From: CAZSMK01 sp964608095
GTDB taxonomy: Bacteria > Sumerlaeota > Sumerlaeia > MWCT01 > JAGHBZ01
Length of the DNA: 50,575 nt
Direction: 5' to 3'
NCBI GenBank assembly: GCA_964608095.1
Contig: CAZSMK010000110.1
Location: 1 to 50,575, forward strand
The translations under genes were made by a program, and so were the position numbers. This document shows positions 18,384 to 27,353 of this stretch, piece by piece. The notes below the pieces were generated by a model. That model saw only the letters and a program-made list of their open reading frames with translations. It was not told where the DNA came from and ran no database searches. Positions within the stretch are counted from its first letter, which is position 1. Each line of letters begins with the position of its first letter.

Positions 18384-19682
18384 TTACTGATACCGCTTAT
18401 CAATCACGCGTTGACGTTTTCCCGGTTGACGCTCGAGTGTTTTGGGTTCTACAAGTCGCACATGACAATGTATACCGAATTCCGTCAGGATTCGTTCCTG
18501 AACCTCCTGCTGAATTTTCATCATCTTCTTAACCTCGTCAAAGAAGCATGACTCGGATACCTCGAGGAGAATTTCCATCTCGTCCAGCCCGCCTTCGCGT
18601 CTCAGAATGATCTGGTAATGCGGCTCGGCATTTTCTATCTCTGCAAGGATCGACTCGATCTGCGACGGCAGAATTTTCGTCCCATGGATGATAATCTGGT
18701 CGTCGGTTCGTTGCATTATGCGCGATAAGCGGTGAAACGGACATCCACACGGGCACGCCTCCTCTATTATGCTGGTAAGGTCGCCTGTACGAAAGCGAAT
18801 CATGGGCATGCCTTCCTTCGTTATCGTGGTGAGAACAAGTTCACCCACTTCCCCGGAGGGCAGCACGTCACCGCTTTCCGGATCGATTATTTCGGCAATA
18901 TAGTGGTCTTCAAAAATATGAAGGCCATGTTTTTCCGTACATTCACTGGCAACTCCCGGGCCCATCACTTCTGAAAGTCCATACGTGTCATAAGCCTGGA
19001 CATACAACGACTGTTCCAGACGTTCACGCATATGTTCCGACCACGGCTCGCTGCCAAAAATACCTATACGGAGATTCAATTCATTAGGATTGACATCCAA
19101 TTCCTTGAGTTTTTCCGCTATAGAGAGACCGAATGAGGGCGAACAACATAGCACCGTTGTCTTATAGTCACGCATTATGTGAATCTGCTTATCGAGCGCG
19201 GCAAGCGAGGTGGGAACTACCGATGCGCCGATAAGCTCGGCGCCGTAATGGAATCCGAATCCACCCGTAAACAGTCCATAGTCAAAGGCAATTTGCACGT
19301 TATCGTCTTTGTTTACCCCTACCATCTCCAGTACGCGCGCCATGAGATTACTCCAGTGTTTTAGATCGTTTCTTGTATATCCCACGACCGTGGGTTTGCC
19401 GGTTGTTCCCGATGAGGAATGAATTCTTACCACTTCTCGCAAGGGAACGGCAAACATACCATAGGGGTAATTCTCGCGAAGGGTATTTTTAGTAGTGAAC
19501 GGGATCTTCTGAAGATCCTGGATGGTATTGATCTCTTCCGGGACAATATTCTCATCGTCGAATAATTTTTTATAGTAGGGCACGCTGCGATACACACGAT
19601 TCATGGTAGATTGAACGAGTTCGATTTGGAGCTGCTGAATCGATTCACGTGTCATTGACTCGTATGTAGGTATGAAACTCAT
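18384..19682 (-). CDS. paaK: Phenylacetate-CoA ligase (PaaK family)
   Basis: 432 residues, the usual PaaK length. AMP-binding P loop SSGTTGKPTVVGYT (about 92-105), YDTYGLSEVMGPGVA, and RTGDLTSI with a following cysteine-rich CPCGCPFHR hairpin typical of PaaK. It makes aryl- or branched-acyl-CoA from acid, ATP and CoA via an acyl-adenylate. Start at 19682: GGGAGG stands 6-7 nt upstream; the 5-codon longer start lacks it. It follows livF (gap about 46 bp) and is probably the last gene of the liv operon. In many anaerobes PaaK homologues sit with amino-acid uptake genes and indolepyruvate oxidoreductase; here no iorAB is seen, so the true acid is open. Confidence 0.92.
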   Translation of the reverse strand: MSFIPTYESMTRESIQQLQIELVQSTMNRVYRSVPYYKKLFDDENIVPEEINTIQDLQKIPFTTKNTLRENYPYGMFAVPLREVVRIHSSSGTTGKPTVVGYTRNDLKHWSNLMARVLEMVGVNKDDNVQIAFDYGLFTGGFGFHYGAELIGASVVPTSLAALDKQIHIMRDYKTTVLCCSPSFGLSIAEKLKELDVNPNELNLRIGIFGSEPWSEHMRERLEQSLYVQAYDTYGLSEVMGPGVASECTEKHGLHIFEDHYIAEIIDPESGDVLPSGEVGELVLTTITKEGMPMIRFRTGDLTSIIEEACPCGCPFHRLSRIMQRTDDQIIIHGTKILPSQIESILAEIENAEPHYQIILRREGGLDEMEILLEVSESCFFDEVKKMMKIQQEVQERILTEFGIHCHVRLVEPKTLERQPGKRQRVIDKRYQ

Positions 19683-19728
19683 GTTCTCGCCTCCCATGAT
19701 AGAGTTTCCCTTGCTTTATTAAAAATGT

Positions 19729-20442
19729 TTATCCGAGATAAGCCCTGATAACCTCAGCATTTTCGAGGAGATCTTCACGCGAACCCTGGAACACGATCTT
19801 ACCGGTCTCCAGGACATATCCCCTATCTGCAATTTCCAGAGCCATATCAACGTTTTGCTCTACAAGGCAAATTGTTGTTTTCTCATGCGTTCGGAGCGCT
19901 TTCAATTTCTCAAAGATATCTTCCACAATTCGAGGAGCAAGACCGGTAGATGGTTCGTCCAGGAGAAGAATGCGTGGTCTTGACATCAAAGCTCTTCCTA
20001 TGGCAAGCATTTGTTGTTCTCCGCCCGACAAGGTACCTGCCAACTGTTTTATTCGGTCTTTCAGTATTGGGAACAGGTCAAATATCCTATTCATATCCTC
20101 TTTTACCGTGTTTTTGGTTTGCCGGGTATATCGTGTATAGGCGCCAAGCTGGAGATTGTCGCGAACCGTCATCGGAGCAAATACACGACGTCCTTCCGGT
20201 ACCATTGCTACTCCTTTTTTGACTATCTTTTCGGTAGATAGAGCGGTGATAGTTTCTCGCTGAAACGTAATCTCGCCTTCACGCACAGGTACAAGTCCCA
20301 CAATCGATTTCAAGAGTGTCGACTTTCCAGAGCCATTCGCTCCTATAAGGGTAACGATCTCACCTTCAGCAATATGGAGCGATACGTTTTTGAGAACCAT
20401 GAGGTTCCCGTATCCGGCGCGTATGCTCTGGACGCTAAGCAT
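19729..20442 (-). CDS. livF: Branched-chain amino-acid ABC transporter ATPase LivF
   Basis: 237 residues. Walker A GANGSGKST, signature LSGGEQQMLAIGRALM, Walker B ILLLDEPSTGLAP, and the His switch region replaced by VEQN as in LivF. It pairs with LivG as the second nucleotide-binding subunit. Its start overlaps the livG stop by 8 bp, so they are translationally coupled. Confidence 0.95.
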   Translation of the reverse strand: MLSVQSIRAGYGNLMVLKNVSLHIAEGEIVTLIGANGSGKSTLLKSIVGLVPVREGEITFQRETITALSTEKIVKKGVAMVPEGRRVFAPMTVRDNLQLGAYTRYTRQTKNTVKEDMNRIFDLFPILKDRIKQLAGTLSGGEQQMLAIGRALMSRPRILLLDEPSTGLAPRIVEDIFEKLKALRTHEKTTICLVEQNVDMALEIADRGYVLETGKIVFQGSREDLLENAEVIRAYLG

Positions 20443-21211
20443 TATGCGCTCTCCTACCGAGGTAGATGTTAATAACGTCTTGATTGTCCCTTATTTCTGA
20501 CGGTATTCCTTCCGCTATTTTTTTGCCGAAATCTAACACGAGTATTTCCTCTGAGATATCCATAACGAGCGACATGTCATGTTCCACAAGGAGGATAGAA
20601 ACACCTACCTTATGGATTTTTTTTATGAGTGCGGCGATCTCGCGTGTCTCGCGACTATTCAAGCCGGCGGCGGGTTCATCGGCAAGGATCAGGCAGGGCT
20701 TTATCGCCAACGCACGGGCAAATTCAAGCAACCGTTGGTGTTTAAACGGAAGTCTGTCCGATGGCTCGTTCCATGCGTCCTGCAGCCCCACGAATTCGAG
20801 CGCTTCCATGGCGCGCTGCCTGATAGTCCGCTCCTCATTCAACATTGTGGGCAATCGCAACGTGGTACTTATAAACCCTGCTCGTGAGCGGCTATGTAGA
20901 CCTAACATGGCGTTCTCGAGTACCGTCATATTCGTGAAAATTCTCGTATTTTGAAAGGTCCGCGCAAGACCCAATCGCGGCATATAATAATCCGGGCACG
21001 AGGTGATTTCCCGTTCGCCAAGAAACACCTTTCCGGACGTCGGTCGTAAACTCCCCGCAATCAGGTTGAACAAGGTCGTTTTTCCCGCGCCATTCGGCCC
21101 TATGATTGCCTTTATCATCCCTCTTTGCTGGAGGAAAGATACCCGGTCGACTGCTTTTAATCCCCCGAAATGCTTCGAGAGGTTTTCTATTTTTATCAAG
21201 GTATCAGTCAT
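20435..21211 (-). CDS. livG: Branched-chain amino-acid ABC transporter ATPase LivG
   Basis: 258 residues. Walker A GPNGAGKTT, Walker B CLILADEPAAGLN, switch VEHDMSLVMDI and the LivG-specific insert region (ARTFQNTRIFTNMTVLEN). Oddity: the ABC signature, usually Leu-Pro-Tyr-Gly-x-Gln in LivG, reads Leu-Pro-Phe-Lys-His-Gln; the codon is AAA at about 20745, so the key Gly is Lys. The start overlaps the livM stop by 8 bp. Otherwise a normal LivG. Confidence 0.95.
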   Translation of the reverse strand: MTDTLIKIENLSKHFGGLKAVDRVSFLQQRGMIKAIIGPNGAGKTTLFNLIAGSLRPTSGKVFLGEREITSCPDYYMPRLGLARTFQNTRIFTNMTVLENAMLGLHSRSRAGFISTTLRLPTMLNEERTIRQRAMEALEFVGLQDAWNEPSDRLPFKHQRLLEFARALAIKPCLILADEPAAGLNSRETREIAALIKKIHKVGVSILLVEHDMSLVMDISEEILVLDFGKKIAEGIPSEIRDNQDVINIYLGRRAHNA

Positions 21212-22199
21212 TGTTCTTCCGCCGTTCTCGTGCGATCAAAGCGCGACCTTTTTGCCAGAGGATTCGTCCACCGCCGAAAAGTCCTTCAGGCATAAAGAGC
21301 ATAATTACCAGTAGAATTCCTCCATATATAAGTATATTATAGTCCTTAAAAACCCTTAGCACCTCCGGAAGAATAATCAGAAGACATGCGCCTATAAGCG
21401 CTCCCCAAATGTTGCTCATTCCGCCGATAATGACCATGGTGACCATCAGGATCGACTCCATCAAGCTGAAGGAGTCCGGGGCGACGAAAAGAATAGAATG
21501 GGCATACAGACTCCCTGCCAGCGCCGCATACATCGCGCTCAACACAAAGATTCCCACCTTGTACCGGGCGGTATTGACTCCCATGGCTCGGGCTGCTTCT
21601 TCATCTGAATGGATCGATCTCATCGCGCGCCCCAGGCGGGAATGAATCAGGTGAAGATTTATGAGCAGGACAACAAGGACTATTAACCACGTGAAACAAT
21701 AATATTTGATCTCATTGTTTAGGACGACATATCCGATACCCGGGAGAGGTCCAATCTTCAGATAGGCGGCTCCCATGGTGAACCCTGAAGGACCACCGGT
21801 AAGATCGACTTCTGCAGAAAAAAAGATATTGACGATTATGCCGAACCCGAGAGTTGCCATGGCGAGGTAATGACCCTTCAACTTGAGCGAAGGAATGCCG
21901 ACAAAAAGAGCAAGAATGCCGGCAATAATCAGACCCGCAATCATGGCGAACCAGGACGACCAAGAATAGGTGACAGATAAGATTGCTGATGAGTATGCGC
22001 CGACGCCGTAAAATGCAGCATGTCCCAGAGAGATTTGACCCGCATATCCCATAAGAAGCGAGAGTCCCATTGCAATCAGACTGAAAAAGCCCGCTTGCAC
22101 CAGCACGCCCAGATAATAGGGGCTTCGTATAAATATTGGAAGCCCCATCACCACGAGGCTAAACACTATAAAAGGTATGTATATACGCCGCGCCTTCAT
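21204..22199 (-). CDS. livM: Branched-chain amino-acid ABC transporter permease LivM
   Basis: 331 residues with about nine to ten membrane helices. Family motifs GYAGQISLGHAAFYGVGAYSS (split here: GYAGQISLGHAAFYG), LKGHYLAMATLGFG and the EAA-like loop LGRAMRSIHSDEEAARAMGV that docks on LivG/F. The ATG overlaps the livH stop (TAATG), implying coupled translation. Confidence 0.95.
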   Translation of the reverse strand: MKARRIYIPFIVFSLVVMGLPIFIRSPYYLGVLVQAGFFSLIAMGLSLLMGYAGQISLGHAAFYGVGAYSSAILSVTYSWSSWFAMIAGLIIAGILALFVGIPSLKLKGHYLAMATLGFGIIVNIFFSAEVDLTGGPSGFTMGAAYLKIGPLPGIGYVVLNNEIKYYCFTWLIVLVVLLINLHLIHSRLGRAMRSIHSDEEAARAMGVNTARYKVGIFVLSAMYAALAGSLYAHSILFVAPDSFSLMESILMVTMVIIGGMSNIWGALIGACLLIILPEVLRVFKDYNILIYGGILLVIMLFMPEGLFGGGRILWQKGRALIARERRKNND

Positions 22200-23086
22200 T
22201 AAAATTTTTTGAGTCTCCCCGCAATCTCGCTGCCGAATAGCCCGCTGGGTTTAACGAACAGGACAAATAACAACACCACTAAAGGGAGTGCGTCTTTATA
22301 ATGAGAAGAAATATATCCCGCCGTAATCTTTTCAAGAATACCGATGAGAAGTCCGGCAACCACCGCACCTGCATTGTTACCAAGACCACCCATTACCGCT
22401 GCAGAAAATCCCTTGATACCGAACAGTGCGCCGCTCTGATAATCGATCTGCGTAATCGGCATAACTACCGCCCCTCCCATTGCTCCTATGGCTGATGAGA
22501 GAATAAATGATAACATCACGATGCGCCTTGTCGGAATACCCATCAAGCTGGCTGCGGTTCGCTCGACCGAGCACGCTCGCATGGCTTTGCCCGTTATAGT
22601 AAAGTTGAAGAAAAACATGAGGGCGAACACCACAATTCCCAGGGTTCCGACTACCCACAGGGTCTGAGTGGGTATCACGATATCCCATATTTTTATCGTC
22701 GTATTGTAACCCGAGAAGTAATCGATGGAATGCGTTTCTCTCCCCGCCACGTGCATGGTTGTTCCTTTTATTATGATTGATGCGGCGATTGTTATCATTA
22801 CGAGCGTAAGAATAGAAGGTTTCTTAAGGGGATTGATACATCCCCGTTCAATTATGATGCCCACTACCACAACGAATAACACAGCGGCAATAAACGAGAT
22901 ATAGAGAGGCCAGCCCAGGGTGGATGCAAATAGAACCATGAGCATCCCCCCGAGCATTACGAATTCGCCCTGCGCAAAATTTATTATCCCTGTTGCGTTA
23001 TATATGATATTAAAGCCCAGGGCGACTAACGCATAGATGCTTCCCACGGAGATTCCGTAAACGATATTTTGGAAAAATCGCTCCAT
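22199..23086 (-). CDS. livH: Branched-chain amino-acid ABC transporter permease LivH
   Basis: 295 residues, about eight helices. Motifs VGSIYALVALGFNIIYNATGIINFAQ (N-terminal; only part quoted: GSIYALVALGFNIIYN), GKAMRACSVERTAASLMGI (EAA loop) and GGLGNNAGAVVAGLLIGILE are classical LivH. The gene is separated from livK by about 200 bp that contain a stable hairpin, so less LivH than LivK is expected. No clear Shine-Dalgarno is seen before the ATG. Confidence 0.95.
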   Translation of the reverse strand: MERFFQNIVYGISVGSIYALVALGFNIIYNATGIINFAQGEFVMLGGMLMVLFASTLGWPLYISFIAAVLFVVVVGIIIERGCINPLKKPSILTLVMITIAASIIIKGTTMHVAGRETHSIDYFSGYNTTIKIWDIVIPTQTLWVVGTLGIVVFALMFFFNFTITGKAMRACSVERTAASLMGIPTRRIVMLSFILSSAIGAMGGAVVMPITQIDYQSGALFGIKGFSAAVMGGLGNNAGAVVAGLLIGILEKITAGYISSHYKDALPLVVLLFVLFVKPSGLFGSEIAGRLKKF

Positions 23087-23226
23087 TCAAAAAGAGTGTT
23101 TTAAATGTGAGAATAAATGAGATTGACATCTTGACCGGATAAAAATCAAGAAAGACTGGAAACTATGGGCTTTTAAATATGAACATATTGCTCTCGTTGC
23201 TCAGGACACAACACCTTCAGATACAA

Positions 23227-23257
23227 AGAGAGGTGGTTAAAGTAACCACCCCTCTCT
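23227..23257 (-). terminator. Intercistronic hairpin between livK and livH
   Basis: Arms AGAGAGGTGGTTA and TAACCACCCCTCTCT pair over 13 bp with a 2-nt bulge and a 3-nt loop. On the minus strand a short, interrupted U run follows (TTTG), so it is a weak terminator, attenuator or mRNA stabiliser. It lies just after the livK stop, as expected where a binding protein must be made in excess over its permease. Confidence 0.7.
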
Positions 23258-23284
23258 CCAAAAAAATGTGAGATTTTACCCTGC

Positions 23285-24472
23285 TCAATCTGACAGAACG
23301 ACGAATTTGCCGTCCTTTACCGTCAACATTTCAAAGGCCTCTTTAGTAAGACCTGTATGGTCTTCCGGGGAATAGTTAAAGATGCCGCCGGTTCCAACGA
23401 ATCCCTTGATTTTTTCGATTTCATCGCGGATTTTTGCAGGGGTCACCTCGCCCTCTATATTCTTTATTGCTTCGACCACGACATGAAACGCGTCATAGGC
23501 ATGTCCCCCGAACGTGCTCACCGGCTCATTGAATCGCTCTTCATATTTCTTTTTGTAGTTTACAAGGACTTTCTTTTGCGGATGCTCATCCGGAAGGGTG
23601 TCAACCGCCAGGAGTCTTCCCGCAGGGAAGATTATGCCTTCTCCCGCTTCTCCACATGCTTCCGCAAATTTGGGATTCCCAAATCCGTGGCTTTGATAGA
23701 GAGGTATTTTTATCTCGAGTTGTTGCATGTTTTTCGCAACAATAGACTGCGCGGGAACGATAGACCAATTGACGAGCGCTTCTGCTCCGGTGGCTTTTAT
23801 CTTCATCAGCTGCGCGGTCATATCGGTATCCTGGGGCCCGTATGTTTCGTCGGCGACTACCTCCAGACCATACTTCGGCGCATACTCTTTACATTGTTTT
23901 CGTCCCTCACTGCCAAAACTCGTTGTTCCCGTTATAAGAGCGACCTTTTTATAACCCTTCTTCTGCATATGCTCGAAAATGCGCACCGCAGCGTCTGAAT
24001 CCTTCTGCGGTGTCTTGAATACATACGGTTTTATCGGTTCGGTAATTGCCGCAGCTGCAGCACAGGAGACCAGGGGAACTTTGTGCCGTTCTATAATGGG
24101 AATTATCGCAAGAGAGGGACCGCTTCGCGATGGTCCTACTATCGCCACCACCTTATCCTTGGTTATCAGCTTGTTAACTGCATTGACCGCTTTTGTCTCC
24201 ATTCCTTCCGTATCCTCGATGATGATTTCAATCGGACGCCCGTTTATTCCTCCCGCAGCATTGATCTCTTCTGTGTACATTTTTACCGTGTTGCCTTCCG
24301 GTTCACCCAACCACGACGCACTGCCGGTCAGGGCAAAGATGCCGCCGATCTTTATCGGTTCTTTCTTTGCTTCCTGGGCAGCTGTGTCGGCAACGGCAGG
24401 CATTATTAACGACATCAACAACAATCCTGCCATGCATAAAACCAGCAAACCTGTTACTCGTGAGTGTTTCAT
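23285..24472 (-). CDS. livK: Periplasmic amino-acid binding protein of the liv transporter
   Basis: 395 residues. Signal peptide 1-28 (basic start KHSR, hydrophobic core GLLVLCMAGLLLMSL, cleavage near AVAD). Mature part: KIGGIFALTGSASWLGEPEG, the start of type I periplasmic-binding fold proteins; GPSRSGPSLAIIPI; HAYDAFHVVVEAI. The start at 24472 is chosen because AAGGAGG lies 7 nt upstream and the signal peptide begins there. First gene of the liv operon; it determines the substrate, which the sequence does not reveal (Leu/Ile/Val, aromatic acids or amides are all possible). Confidence 0.94.
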   Translation of the reverse strand: MKHSRVTGLLVLCMAGLLLMSLIMPAVADTAAQEAKKEPIKIGGIFALTGSASWLGEPEGNTVKMYTEEINAAGGINGRPIEIIIEDTEGMETKAVNAVNKLITKDKVVAIVGPSRSGPSLAIIPIIERHKVPLVSCAAAAAITEPIKPYVFKTPQKDSDAAVRIFEHMQKKGYKKVALITGTTSFGSEGRKQCKEYAPKYGLEVVADETYGPQDTDMTAQLMKIKATGAEALVNWSIVPAQSIVAKNMQQLEIKIPLYQSHGFGNPKFAEACGEAGEGIIFPAGRLLAVDTLPDEHPQKKVLVNYKKKYEERFNEPVSTFGGHAYDAFHVVVEAIKNIEGEVTPAKIRDEIEKIKGFVGTGGIFNYSPEDHTGLTKEAFEMLTVKDGKFVVLSD

Positions 24473-24600
24473 AACCAGCCTCCTTTTGTCTGTTGTGTTC
24501 ACGTGTGCCATACAAGCAGCCCATGAACAGCGTTCTATGGCGCTGCTTTTGACAACCACGCTCGAGTTCCCTTTCTTTCGGCTCAGAATAAGATTCTATG

Positions 24601-24629
24601 GTTATAAGTTAAATCTGTTTAGGTGTCAA
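24601..24629 (-). promoter_or_regulatory. Sigma-70 type promoter of the liv operon
   Basis: On the minus strand TTGACA (24624-24629, perfect), a 17 bp spacer and TATAAC (24601-24606, 5 of 6). The predicted leader before the livK start is about 120 nt and contains a 5 bp stem GCAGCG-type hairpin around 24537. The best-looking promoter in the window. Confidence 0.7.
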
Positions 24630-24711
24630 ACTGTTTTTTACCCAACCTGCGGGAACAGAGAGCGCCTGTAGTTAGTACCATAGAATGAATTTTGTTCTGA
24701 AATGTTGCCGG

Positions 24712-24870
24712 GGGTCGTTCGGTTCGAACGACCCTACTATACAACGCAATCTTTTGATTGCGCGCAATTCCACAGTGTTCGTGAAAGCATTTCACGCTCA
24801 CTCCACAACGGCTGCTCTGTGTTCTCTTGATTATGGCGGAAAGTCTATCGGCATACCTGTATGGAGTGAG
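24712..24870. repeat. Cluster of perfect palindromic hairpins
   Basis: Three perfect hairpins in a row: GGGTCGTTCG-GTT-CGAACGACCC (24712-24734), CGCAATC-TTTT-GATTGCG (24745-24762) and CGTGAAA-GCA-TTTCACG (24780-24796). Immediately after, a wider 9 bp inverted repeat CTCACTCCA / TGGAGTGAG (24797-24805 and 24862-24870) encloses 56 nt. None has a following T run on either strand, so they are not ordinary terminators. They lie between the divergent liv promoter and the M14 peptidase gene; the rest of the spacer (24473-25017) shows no other gene. REP-like elements or a structured leader RNA are possible. Confidence 0.75.
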
Positions 24871-25017
24871 GAGGCTCTGACCCTGTCGCTTTTTAGTTGC
24901 ATCGGGGATGTCTCTCTTTTCTAATGAACCCACTTGTTTATTGCGTGGCAGGGTTTGTGTAACGAAAATTCAAGTATCTTTAAAGGGTATTTAACCACGC
25001 AGGGAAGATTGGTAATA

Positions 25018-26289
25018 ATGATAAGGCGTGTCTTAAGACCACTGCAATGGAGTGTGTTTCTTTTTTTCGGACTTTTATCTAATCAGCTTTTTGCAGAGAT
25101 AAGGTTCGATTCTTCTTTTGAATCTGGGAACGGGACAAACTTTTCGCAAACAGGTGAAACTTCTTTCAGTTTTGAGATTGAACCGGACACTAACTCAACA
25201 GACAGGCAGTGGTTTTGTTTTCGAGTCTACGGCGCTGCTGAAAAAACGCTGACCTTTCACCTCCAGAACATTGGCACCACCAACATCCGTCATCATTGGG
25301 CAACGGCTCGCCCTGTAATTTCCCAGGATGGCGGTTTAACATGGAGACATATAACAGGCTCCACCTCGGTCTCATCGACGGTCTTTTCCTTTACGCACTC
25401 GTTTAGGGCTGAACCGGAATACGTCGCTTTTCACTTTCCGTATTCGTATTCCATGCTCCGGGAAAGGCTTTCGGTCTGGGCGAAACATCCCGACGTCTCA
25501 CAAAGGGTGATTGGACAGAGCGTAGAGGGGCGCGACATTTATTTACTCCGTATAACGAACAAAAGTACGGAGCCGCCGGGTGGAAAACTCGGATTCTGGA
25601 TTATTGCGCGTCAGCACGCCGGCGAGGTCACTTCATCATTCGTTGTCGAGGGATTCATGGACTTTCTCCTGTCGTCGGCTGAAGAGGCACAATCGCTCAG
25701 GGATTGGGCGGTTGTTAACGTCGTACCAATGGTAAATCCAGATGGAGTCGTGGCGGGAAATTATCGCGACAACGCAGCGGGGATGAATCTCAATCGTGTG
25801 TGGGAAAAGCCGGATGTCAATCTTTCACCGGAAGTATTCTATATTCAGAAATCGATACAACAGTGGGTGAATGAAGGTAATTCATACGATTTTTTTGCGG
25901 ATGTGCACAGTACGTCGGGCGCCTTTCCACATTTTGCGTTTCATGCCAACACATCGGTTCGCCCCAATCTGTATCATAAGCCGAAGGATTATTCCGCCCA
26001 CTCGAAGAAATTCCTGCGACTTGTAAACAAACATAACCCGGATTTCGATCATCTCAGGGGCGCAGGTCATTCGCTTCATACTGCTCTTGCCAGAGATCAC
26101 CAGACATTTACTTATGGAGTACTTGCATTCACCTTTGAAGGGGGATACAACCAGATAAACTTCGGAGCCGACTCACGGGAATACATTACGCCTGAACGCC
26201 ACAAGGCAATAGGTAAGGCAATGGCGCGAGCATTATATGATTATTTCAGCATTTTTATCAACGCTGACGCTTTCTTGATATCACGGTGA
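25018..26289 (+). CDS. Secreted M14-family zinc carboxypeptidase
   Basis: 423 residues. Signal peptide 1-26 (core QWSVFLFFGLL, cleavage after LFA). Residues 28-150 form a beta-sandwich like the N-terminal domain of the cytosolic-carboxypeptidase (AGBL) branch of M14. Catalytic domain about 155-415: zinc ligands H200 and E203 in RQHAGE, NPDGVVAGNYRDN, MNLNR and third ligand H297 in DVHSTSG, with general base E374 in FTFEGGY. It would cleave C-terminal residues from peptides in the periplasm or outside. The start at 25018 is chosen for the signal peptide; only a weak GGGAAGA precedes it. Stand-alone gene; the next gene is about 150 bp on. Confidence 0.9.
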   Translation: MIRRVLRPLQWSVFLFFGLLSNQLFAEIRFDSSFESGNGTNFSQTGETSFSFEIEPDTNSTDRQWFCFRVYGAAEKTLTFHLQNIGTTNIRHHWATARPVISQDGGLTWRHITGSTSVSSTVFSFTHSFRAEPEYVAFHFPYSYSMLRERLSVWAKHPDVSQRVIGQSVEGRDIYLLRITNKSTEPPGGKLGFWIIARQHAGEVTSSFVVEGFMDFLLSSAEEAQSLRDWAVVNVVPMVNPDGVVAGNYRDNAAGMNLNRVWEKPDVNLSPEVFYIQKSIQQWVNEGNSYDFFADVHSTSGAFPHFAFHANTSVRPNLYHKPKDYSAHSKKFLRLVNKHNPDFDHLRGAGHSLHTALARDHQTFTYGVLAFTFEGGYNQINFGADSREYITPERHKAIGKAMARALYDYFSIFINADAFLISR

Positions 26290-26443
26290 TTTATCTTTTC
26301 CTCGTCAATCAACAGGCATTTTGTTTGACACTCTTAATCATAACAGAGATTATAATCTTTATTTGAGCCGAAAGGAATATCTCGTAGATAGAAAAGCAAT
26401 GTTAAGAATCAATTTAATCAAAACTTCCTCTATTCTATACGTA

Positions 26444-27352
26444 ATGGATGTTGCCGCGGTGCAAATCAGTATCCGCAGTTTTCCTTTCTACTATGCGACA
26501 GGGCCACTGAACGTCAAAAAGGGCGATGTAGTAATCGTCCCCTTCAATGGCTCGGAGGTGATCGGTGAAGTGGTGACGGTGGAAAGTCGAGCGAATCCAT
26601 ATCTGACACATACTTCCTATCAAAACATCATCCGGTTTGCGTCAAGGCATGAACTACATCGTCTCGAGGAGCAAAAAAAGCAGGAAAAAGACGCCCTTGA
26701 ATTTTGTAGAGCGAAAGTGAAAGAGCATGGATTGGCGATGAAGGTCAGCGATGTCCATATAGATAACATCAACCGTAAAGTGACCTTTCATTTTACTGCG
26801 CCGAAGCGAATAGATTTTCGAAAACTTGTAAAGGATCTTGCGGCACATTTTAAATCCAGAATCGAGCTTTGGCAGATAGGGGTTCGCGACGAATCGCGCA
26901 ATATCGACGGCTATGGCGTGTGCGGCAGGAGGCTGTGCTGTGCTTCCTTCATCAAAAAATTCGAACCTATTTCTGTTAAGATGGCTCGACAGCAAGATTT
27001 ACTTATCGCACCTTCCAAGATTTCGGGTGTATGCGGGCGCTTGATGTGTTGTCTTGCGTTTGAGAAAGAGATGTACAAGGAGTTAGGTAAAGACGCGCCC
27101 CCGATCGGTGCAATTGCGAAGACAGACGAGTTCGAGGCTGAAATTATAGACCGTAACCTCCTCATGGGGATGTATATTCTCCAGGACTCAAACGGAAAAC
27201 GCTTTGCCGTCTCGAGGAGGGATATTATTTCTGTTACTATTCCGCAGGATATTGAGAAGATTCAACAAAAGCTGAAAGAAATTCGGGATGAAGGCGCAGA
27301 AGAAGAGTTGCCACCCGATGACACTGAAATAGAAGAGGAGCAGGAGCAGTAA
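26444..27352 (+). CDS. ricT: PSP1-domain protein, RicT (YaaT)-like
   Basis: About 302 residues. The PSP1 core starts at PFYYATGPLNVKKGDVVIVPF and carries two cysteine motifs, GVCGRRLCCASF and GVCGRLMCCLAFE, as in RicT of Bacillus, where such cysteines bind an iron-sulfur cluster in the RicA-RicF-RicT complex that affects RNA processing. The C-terminus (270-302) is acidic and repetitive (EEELPPDDTEIEEEQEQ). Start chosen by family alignment; no good ribosome site is visible and in-frame ATGs at 26399 and earlier remain possible. The stop is 1 bp before metG, so they form an operon, a neighbourhood also known from Bacillus and Clostridia. Confidence 0.85.
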   Translation: MDVAAVQISIRSFPFYYATGPLNVKKGDVVIVPFNGSEVIGEVVTVESRANPYLTHTSYQNIIRFASRHELHRLEEQKKQEKDALEFCRAKVKEHGLAMKVSDVHIDNINRKVTFHFTAPKRIDFRKLVKDLAAHFKSRIELWQIGVRDESRNIDGYGVCGRRLCCASFIKKFEPISVKMARQQDLLIAPSKISGVCGRLMCCLAFEKEMYKELGKDAPPIGAIAKTDEFEAEIIDRNLLMGMYILQDSNGKRFAVSRRDIISVTIPQDIEKIQQKLKEIRDEGAEEELPPDDTEIEEEQEQ

Positions 27353-27353
27353 G

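Noticed and set aside
24721..24734. T-loop-like GGTTCGAACGACC resembling a tRNA T arm
   Set aside because: It is part of a 23-nt perfect hairpin; no acceptor, D or anticodon arms can be built around it.
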